Position numbers and translations under genes: made by a program. From Planctomycetota bacterium (GTDB lineage Bacteria > Planctomycetota > UBA8108 > UBA1146): a DNA stretch of 10,691 nucleotides. The notes under the pieces are model-generated. The model did no database searches, had not been told where the DNA came from, and saw nothing but the letters and a program-made list of their open reading frames with translations. The stretch is taken from positions 1 to 10,691 of the forward strand of contig NZJA01000039.1 of assembly GCA_002691835.1 (NCBI GenBank), written 5' to 3'. Each line of letters starts with the position of its first letter. Within the stretch, counting starts at the first letter, position 1. This document shows, one piece after another, positions 5,772-10,691 of this stretch.

Positions 5772-7585
5772 GCTTCCCCACCGATAAAATTCGAAACTTT
5801 TCTATCGTGGCCCACATCGACCACGGAAAATCGACACTTGCCGACCGTCTGCTCCTTCGAACAGGGACGATCACCGAGAGAGATTTCAAGAATCAGCTTC
5901 TGGATGACATGGAACTGGAGCAGGAACGCGGAATCACCATCAAGGCAAAAACTGTGCGAATGATTTACACCGCCGATGATGGAGAAACTTATCAGCTCAA
6001 CCTGATCGATACTCCTGGCCATGTGGACTTCGGATATGAAGTCTCCCGCAGCCTTGCAGCATGCCAAGGTGCTTTACTGGTTGTCGATGCGGCTCAGGGA
6101 GTCGAAGCTCAAACGGTAGCCAATGCATTTCTGGCCCTCGAAGGAGGGCTCGAAATCATACCGGTCATGAACAAAATAGATCTGCAGATGGCCCGCCCCG
6201 ACGAGATCGATGAAGAATTAAATCAGACATTCGGCATCAAACCGGGTGAAACGATTCGCTGTTCTGCGAAATCAGGAGAAGGAATTGACGAACTTCTAGA
6301 AGCGATCGTGACCTTTGTCCCGCCTCCTGATTCTCCGAGAGAAACCCCCTTGCGTGCGCTCATCTTTGATTCTCATTACGACGAGTATCGGGGAGTCATC
6401 GTATACATTTGCGTCAAAGAAGGACGACTGACAAAAAATGACGACATCCTCCTGTTGTCGACTGGGCGTTGGTACTCCGTCGACGAAGTGGGTATTTTCA
6501 AGCCCGGGATGGAAGCCGTTGACGCTCTCGAAGCGGGCGAAGTGGGATACTTCTTTGCCAGTATCAAAACGATCCATGATGTCAAAATCGGCGATACTGT
6601 CACGACTCGTGTGGGTGGCGCAAAAGATTCATTGCCCGGATTCATGAACCCCAACCCCATGGTCTTCTGCGGTACATACCCCACCGAAAGTGGTGACTAT
6701 GAGAATCTCCGTACAGCACTTGAAAAACTATGGCTAAACGATCCCTCCTTCACCTTTCAACCCGAGTCTTCCGACGCTCTGGGTTTCGGGTTCCGTTGTG
6801 GATTCCTGGGATTGCTCCACATGGAAATCGTTCAAGAAAGACTTGAGCGAGAATCGGGAATAGAGGTGGTTCAAACCGCCCCCACAGTTACGTACGAGAT
6901 TCTCCATAAATCAGGAGAAGTCACTCACATCGACAGCCCCAGTCAACTTCCAGAAGTCATGCTCATCGATGAAGTCCGTGAACCCATCGTCGAAGCGAAC
7001 ATTATTATCCCGGTCGAATTCATCGGCGCCGTCATGAAGCTCATGGATGAAAAGCGCGGAGAATGGAAGAAAACAGATTATCTGTCGCAGACCCGTGTAC
7101 AGATGACCTACATGGTCCCACTGGCAGAAATCATTGCAGACTTTTACGACAAACTAAAATCGAACACACGGGGTTACGGAACTCTCGATTACCAGTTTTC
7201 AGAATATCGAGCAGACCAACTCGTCAAATTGAACATTCTCGTCAATGGTGATTCCGTCGATGCTCTCAGTATCATTGTTCACAAAGAGGTGGCTGAAAGA
7301 CGAGGACGAGCGCTCTTGAAAAAACTCAAGAATGTGATTCCCCGTCACATGTTCCAAGTTGCCCTGCAAGCTTCCATAGGTGGCAAGATCGTCGCCAGGG
7401 AAACCATCAGGGCCCTGATGAAAAACGTGACAGCCAAATGCTACGGTGGTGACATCAGCCGAAAACGCAAGCTTCTGGAGAAACAGAAAGAAGGAAAGAA
7501 GCGGATGAAGCAGATCGGTAGCGTAGCCATCCCACAGGATGCTTTCATGGCCGTGTTGCGATTGGATGATGAGGATAAGAAGTGA
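5768..7585 (+). CDS. lepA: elongation factor 4 (LepA), ribosome back-translocation GTPase
   Basis: LepA/EF4 is a ribosome-bound translational GTPase linked to back-translocation and ribosome maturation. The 605-residue protein matches the usual size of about 600. GTPase motifs: G1 AHIDHGKST (15-23), switch I ERGITIKA (53-60), G3 DTPGH (81-85), G4 NKID (135-138). EF-G-like domains follow: domain II, then the region with GFGFRCGFLGLLHMEIVQ, an EF-G V-like domain (EPIVEANIIIP), and the LepA-specific C-terminal domain (IGGKIVARETIRALMKNVTAKCYGGD, then RKRKLLEKQKEGKKRMK). GGAAGGGG precedes the ATG, which overlaps the rdgB stop codon by 4 nt; the lepA stop overlaps the lepB GTG in the same way. The lepA-lepB order is the classical one. 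Confidence 0.97.
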   Translation: MSFPTDKIRNFSIVAHIDHGKSTLADRLLLRTGTITERDFKNQLLDDMELEQERGITIKAKTVRMIYTADDGETYQLNLIDTPGHVDFGYEVSRSLAACQGALLVVDAAQGVEAQTVANAFLALEGGLEIIPVMNKIDLQMARPDEIDEELNQTFGIKPGETIRCSAKSGEGIDELLEAIVTFVPPPDSPRETPLRALIFDSHYDEYRGVIVYICVKEGRLTKNDDILLLSTGRWYSVDEVGIFKPGMEAVDALEAGEVGYFFASIKTIHDVKIGDTVTTRVGGAKDSLPGFMNPNPMVFCGTYPTESGDYENLRTALEKLWLNDPSFTFQPESSDALGFGFRCGFLGLLHMEIVQERLERESGIEVVQTAPTVTYEILHKSGEVTHIDSPSQLPEVMLIDEVREPIVEANIIIPVEFIGAVMKLMDEKRGEWKKTDYLSQTRVQMTYMVPLAEIIADFYDKLKSNTRGYGTLDYQFSEYRADQLVKLNILVNGDSVDALSIIVHKEVAERRGRALLKKLKNVIPRHMFQVALQASIGGKIVARETIRALMKNVTAKCYGGDISRKRKLLEKQKEGKKRMKQIGSVAIPQDAFMAVLRLDDEDKK

Positions 7586-9057
7586 AGTGGAAAGACTTCA
7601 GAGAAAATGCGGAAGCCATCATTGTGGCTCTGCTTCTCGCACTGCTGATCCGTCATTTCGTTCTCGAGTCGTACGAAATCCCCACCGGGTCGATGGCTCC
7701 CTATCTCCATGGGCTCAATGCCCGTATCGACTGTCCCAATTGTGGCGTCGACACCCCAGTGGGGATCACCAGCGATAGTCTTACCAACAGGGTCCAAATG
7801 GGAGAACGCTACAGGATTCTTGAAGGCGTCTGCGACCAGACTGGAGTTCCCTTCAAAATTCGTGCAGGAACCGGACAAAACTTCGTCTGCCCTGGCTGCA
7901 GGGAAACCCGGTCAACTTCCGAAGCCACCTCGCGAACAGGCGTCGCCAAAGCACTTCGGGTTGAGTGCCGGGAATGCACATACAAGCATGAAACATTGAT
8001 CGAGCCCGATGACATTCTCGGTGGCAATAAAATTCTTGTCGATAAGTTTCGCTACGATGCGGTTGAACCCAAACGCTGGGACGTCGTCGTGTTTCGATTC
8101 AATTCGCATCGAAACTACATCAAGCGTCTCATTGGCCTTCCCGGAGAATCGATCCAAATCGTCAACGGGGACATCCATATTGACGGAAAAGTCGAAGTCA
8201 AACCTGTCAAGGTTCAGGAAAATCTATGGATCCCTGTTCATGACAGTTCCATCCCTGAAGCTGGTCTTGCAGAAACCAGTGCATGGGAACAAGACAAGGG
8301 CTGGACTCGCTATACCAAAGAAACCGCAGATCTCCCCGACAAAACCCCTGGGGGCTGGGGATTCAACTTCTCGACGGGTTCAGGAGAACTTCAATACTCT
8401 CGCCCGGCTTACAACTACTATGGCTACAACGGCTCCTACCGAGGCAGTGCTCCCGCTCTGATTCGCGACCTTAAAATGACTGCGCGATTACGTGCAACAC
8501 CGAGAGCAGGCGCGGAATCGTCGATAGAAATCGAAATCGATAATTCTCCATCGACTTATCGCTGGAAAATCCCCTTCGGAGAAGGCGAATCACTGTTGAC
8601 GATCTCCAACTTGACAGATCCGATCTGGAAAAATTCGGAAATCTCGCTGCCTTCTGATAGAGAAGTCACTTTATCGATGGAAGTGATCGACCGAACCGTC
8701 CGGCTCTTCATAGACGAGGATCTTGTCGCTGAAACCCCCCTTCCCGATTCAGAGCTCGAATCAGGCCTGACACTGAAAGAAAATCAGGGGATCCGCGTGA
8801 GAGCACAAAGATGTGGCGGCTACTTGCATCAGGTAAAAGTTTTCCGAGACCTCCACTGGACTGGAAATGGAAACTTTGCGGTGACTGGACCTTTCGACAT
8901 TGGTCAGGGAAGATACTTTGTGTTGGGCGATAACAGTCCTTCAAGTCTCGATTCTCGATATTGGGGAGACTTTGGTCGTTCAAACCTACTCGGCAGGGGA
9001 TTTATCATCTTCTGGCCAGCCCTGCCGTGGCGTAATGAAAGTGGGTTCATTCGATGA
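7582..9057 (+). CDS. lepB: signal peptidase I with Cys-rich and beta-rich insertions
   Basis: Type I signal peptidase cleaves signal peptides of exported proteins at the inner membrane, using a Ser/Lys dyad. The 491-residue protein has one N-terminal membrane segment (about 11-28), the serine box TGSM with nucleophile S37, the lysine box RNYIKRLIGLPGE with K181, and the last box GDNSPSSLDSRYWG (449-462). Two insertions enlarge it. Residues 45-140 carry paired cysteines C51/C54, C103/C106 and C129/C132 plus C84, a likely zinc-ribbon unit. Residues about 212-428 are rich in beta strands and resemble a LamG/concanavalin-like sandwich (ATYR-like YRWKI, VTLSMEVIDRTVRLFID, GIRVRA, VKVFRDLHWT). Start is GTG at 7582 with GAGG 7-8 nt upstream, overlapping the lepA stop; the end overlaps the lptB start. 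Such enlarged enzymes recall planctomycete homologues. Confidence 0.92.
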   Translation: MKWKDFRENAEAIIVALLLALLIRHFVLESYEIPTGSMAPYLHGLNARIDCPNCGVDTPVGITSDSLTNRVQMGERYRILEGVCDQTGVPFKIRAGTGQNFVCPGCRETRSTSEATSRTGVAKALRVECRECTYKHETLIEPDDILGGNKILVDKFRYDAVEPKRWDVVVFRFNSHRNYIKRLIGLPGESIQIVNGDIHIDGKVEVKPVKVQENLWIPVHDSSIPEAGLAETSAWEQDKGWTRYTKETADLPDKTPGGWGFNFSTGSGELQYSRPAYNYYGYNGSYRGSAPALIRDLKMTARLRATPRAGAESSIEIEIDNSPSTYRWKIPFGEGESLLTISNLTDPIWKNSEISLPSDREVTLSMEVIDRTVRLFIDEDLVAETPLPDSELESGLTLKENQGIRVRAQRCGGYLHQVKVFRDLHWTGNGNFAVTGPFDIGQGRYFVLGDNSPSSLDSRYWGDFGRSNLLGRGFIIFWPALPWRNESGFIR

Positions 9058-9776
9058 TTCTGACCGTCAGGAATCTCTGTAAATCCTATGGCAACCGAAG
9101 GGTGGCCGATCGCGTCTCTTTTGACGTTCCCCCCGGATCAGTTATCGGGTTGCTTGGAAAAAATGGCGCCGGAAAAACCACGACTTTCCGCATGACGATG
9201 GGAATGATCCGATCGGATCAAGGTCAGGTTTTCTTTAATGGAGAAGAGATTTCGAGTCTCCCCATGTACCAGCGCGCGCGAAAAGGAATGGGTTACCTTC
9301 CCCAGGAATCTTCCGTCTTTCGAGGTCTCACCGTGAGACAAAATTTGATGGCGATTTTAGAAACCCGCCCTCTCAGTGAACCCGAGCAAGCAGATCGACT
9401 CGAAGAACTCATCGAAGAGTTCGGCCTGCAAAGAGTAGTCGACAGTCGCGGTGAAGTTCTCTCAGGCGGTGAAAAGAGACGACTGGAAGTCGCGAGAGCC
9501 CTGGTTTCAGAGCCCTCTTTGATCCTCTTGGATGAACCCTTCAGCGGAGTGGACCCCATCGCCGTGGCAGATCTTCAGGAAGTGATTCGATATCTTTCAG
9601 AAGAGAGGGGCATCGGCGTTCTGTTGACAGATCATAATGTCCGTGAAACTCTGAATGTCTGCGATCGCTCCTACATTATCTATGATGGAAGAATCATCGC
9701 TCAGGGTGATCAACAGGAGATTCTTAAAAACACAGATGCCCGCAGATACTACCTCGGCGAACAATTTTCAATGTGA
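9054..9776 (+). CDS. lptB: LPS export ABC transporter ATP-binding protein LptB
   Basis: LptB is the cytoplasmic ATPase that drives LptFG extraction of lipopolysaccharide from the inner membrane. The 240 residues match LptB closely in size. Motifs: Walker A GKNGAGKT (35-42), Q-loop Q84 in YLPQESSVFRGLTVRQN (a segment typical of LptB), ABC signature LSGGE (136-140), Walker B LILLDE (156-161) with E161, PFSGVDP, and H-loop H194 in LTDHNVRETL, also LptB-like. The C-terminal end (ARRYYLGEQFSM) fits LptB's short tail. ATG at 9054 overlaps the lepB stop codon by 4 nt; no strong ribosome-binding site is visible, so coupling is likely. The other lpt genes are not in this window. A different branched-chain-type ABC ATPase is less likely because of the Q-loop and H-loop context. 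Confidence 0.93.
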   Translation: MILTVRNLCKSYGNRRVADRVSFDVPPGSVIGLLGKNGAGKTTTFRMTMGMIRSDQGQVFFNGEEISSLPMYQRARKGMGYLPQESSVFRGLTVRQNLMAILETRPLSEPEQADRLEELIEEFGLQRVVDSRGEVLSGGEKRRLEVARALVSEPSLILLDEPFSGVDPIAVADLQEVIRYLSEERGIGVLLTDHNVRETLNVCDRSYIIYDGRIIAQGDQQEILKNTDARRYYLGEQFSM

Positions 9777-9786
9777 GTGGAGCCCG

Positions 9787-10203
9787 ATGAAAAAGACAAA
9801 GCCCCAGCTGGGACTACTCATTCCTGCATGGGTCGTCCCCGGATCTGCACACATTCTTATCGGTGAACGATTTCGGGGATTTTCGATTCTGTTTCTGATC
9901 AATGGACTGTGGCTAGCAGGGGTTCTTCTCTCCGATTTTGAAGCTATTTCAAGAACCTTTAATCCTTACCTATACTGGCTCAGTTCAGGCTGTGGTCTAA
10001 CTCCTGTTATCGACGTTATTTTTGATCCTGCAGCCAAAAATGTCCTGCATGGCCTGCAAAGCGTCAACACTTACAAAGACGTTCCCCGATTCAACGATAC
10101 CGGTGTTCATTTAGCTTGCTTTGCTGGCCTCTTGAACCTTCTCGCGATGCTCGACATTGCCGACAGAGTTTTCGACCCACAGAGAGCAAAGGTCCAAAAA
10201 TGA
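9787..10203 (+). CDS. small four-helix membrane protein (DUF6677-like)
   Basis: A 138-residue membrane protein of unknown function. Predicted hydrophobic segments are about 8-27 (LGLLIPAWVVPGSAHIL), 32-50, 61-78 and 105-124. The opening pattern, Ala-Trp-x-x-Pro-Gly-x-x-His followed by a Gly and a basic pair (GERFRG), and the end pattern AGLLNLLAMLDIADR remind me of the DUF6677 family from planctomycetes; this is recollection, not a search. The start at 9787 has GGAG 5 nt upstream and lies 10 nt after the lptB stop. A longer in-frame start at 9655 lies inside lptB and is not credible. Position in the lepB-lptB operon suggests an envelope role, but nothing defines it. Confidence 0.75.
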   Translation: MKKTKPQLGLLIPAWVVPGSAHILIGERFRGFSILFLINGLWLAGVLLSDFEAISRTFNPYLYWLSSGCGLTPVIDVIFDPAAKNVLHGLQSVNTYKDVPRFNDTGVHLACFAGLLNLLAMLDIADRVFDPQRAKVQK

Positions 10204-10385
10204 TGGACGCGTTCTTGTTTCTGGTACTTTGTGGCAGCCTGTCAACCGTCCACGTCCTGGTAACACTGAGACAGCGGCAGGATCGCTCAATCCCCAAAGA
10301 AGTGCTCACCCACTACGTCTGCCTCACAGGATTAATCATTGCTATCGGAGGATTGATCCAAGGCCTTTCACTACTCTTCCAGTAA
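10200..10385 (+). CDS. 61-residue two-helix membrane protein, unknown function
   Basis: Short reading frame encoding a very hydrophobic peptide with two likely membrane helices, about residues 3-22 and 40-60, joined by a basic loop (TLRQRQDRSIPKEV). Two adjacent ATGs (10200 and 10203) are possible starts: the first overlaps the previous stop by 4 nt (ATGA), the second by one base; either has AAAGG upstream. Overlap with the preceding membrane-protein gene argues that it is translated in the same operon, perhaps as a partner subunit. I recognise no family. The stop lies about 25 nt before the RNase P RNA. Confidence 0.6.
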   Translation: MMDAFLFLVLCGSLSTVHVLVTLRQRQDRSIPKEVLTHYVCLTGLIIAIGGLIQGLSLLFQ

Positions 10386-10399
10386 ACGACCTCAGCGGT

Positions 10400-10405
10400 T
10401 AGTAT
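10400..10405 (+). promoter_or_regulatory. possible -10 element of rnpB
   Basis: TAGTAT (5 of 6 to TATAAT) lies a few bases before the predicted RNase P RNA 5' end. The sequence 17 nt upstream (TTCCAG) is a poor -35, so this is a weak call; read-through from the upstream operon is an alternative. Confidence 0.3.
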
Positions 10406-10408
10406 GTC

Positions 10409-10691
10409 ACTGTGAGCGAGTGTAGCGGTCGCGTGTTGAATCTTTCAATGCGAGGAAAGTCCGAGCTCCACAGGGCAGGGTGGTGGGTAACTCCCACCAG
10501 GAGTGATCCTAGGGAAAGTGCCACAGAAAATATACCGCCGGTGTCTTTGATATCGGTAAGGGTGAAATGGTGAGGTAAGAGCTCACCGCGAGGGCGGTGA
10601 CGTCCTTGGCAGGGTAAACCCCACCCGGAGAAAGACCAAACAGAGGCGAAGGAGTGCCCACTCCGCTCCCGCTTGCGGGAATAGGTCCGGG
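10409..10691 (+). ncRNA. rnpB: RNase P RNA, class A, 3' end cut by window
   Basis: Catalytic RNA of ribonuclease P, which removes 5' leaders from pre-tRNAs. Recognised by conserved blocks: GAGGAAAGTCCGAGCTCCA (from about 10452, 5' strand of P4 and CR-I), CAGGGCAGGGTGGTGGGTAA, GGGAAAGTGCCACAGAAA, GGTAAGGGTGAAATGGTGAGGTAAGAGCTCACCGC (described in parts: GGTAAGGGTGAAA then GTAAGAGCTCACCGC), and GGCAGGGTAAACCCCACCC near 10609, whose GGT loop binds the tRNA 3' CCA, then AGACCAAAC. The P3 arm is short: TTGAA (10436-10440) pairs with TTCAA (10444-10448) over a 3-nt loop. The final P4 and P1 3' strands lie beyond the window, so the gene is partial and the 5' end is approximate (within about 5 nt). 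Confidence 0.95.

Noticed and set aside
9655..9786. In-frame upstream start of the DUF6677-like protein
   Set aside because: It lies inside lptB in another frame. The ATG at 9787 has a clear ribosome-binding site and begins just before the first membrane segment.

Overview
The window looks like ordinary chromosomal DNA, moderately GC-rich, from a diderm (outer-membrane) bacterium. LptB (lipopolysaccharide export ATPase), a lipoprotein foldase and a membrane signal peptidase all point to a Gram-negative envelope. The signal peptidase carries a cysteine-paired insert after the catalytic Ser box and a large beta-rich insert before the last conserved box. Together with a small membrane protein of the type I associate with DUF6677, this resembles proteins of Planctomycetota and related PVC lineages. 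That placement is from memory and tentative. No phage, transposase, CRISPR array or other mobile element was seen.

Left half, minus strand (read from 4003 down to 3): galE fused to a C-terminal MshEN-like tail, a parvulin/SurA-type lipoprotein, scpB, tRNA-Arg(ACG), tadA and tRNA-Ser(CGA). The most attractive arrangement is tRNA-Arg(ACG) followed directly by tadA. TadA is the deaminase that converts A34 of exactly this tRNA to inosine. A good sigma70-like promoter (TTGACA, 16 nt, TAATAT) sits in front of the tRNA, with its -35 box overlapping the scpB stop codon. A weaker promoter of the same design lies in front of tRNA-Ser, with its -35 overlapping the tadA stop codon. The tadA GTG start lies in a perfect 7-bp inverted repeat.

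A 144-nt divergent spacer (4004-4147) separates the minus-strand genes from a plus-strand series: rph (RNase PH), rdgB (ITP/XTP pyrophosphatase), lepA (EF4), lepB (signal peptidase I), lptB, a four-helix membrane protein and a 61-residue two-helix membrane protein. From rdgB onward the genes overlap by 4 nt or are at most 10 nt apart, so they are very likely one translationally coupled operon. The rph-rdgB spacer (about 270 nt) contains three imperfect 22-23-nt tandem repeats starting in the rph stop codon and a strong hairpin. The right end holds the 5' and central part of a class A RNase P RNA (rnpB), cut by the window edge.

Functionally the window is an RNA-processing, translation and envelope-biogenesis housekeeping region: tRNA genes, tRNA editing, tRNA 3' and 5' maturation (RNase PH, RNase P), nucleotide-pool cleaning, elongation factor 4, protein secretion and LPS export. 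I saw no clearly new system. The oddities are the GalE-MshEN fusion, the doubly expanded signal peptidase, the tRNA-Arg/tadA pairing with its initiation hairpin, and the repeat/hairpin spacer.
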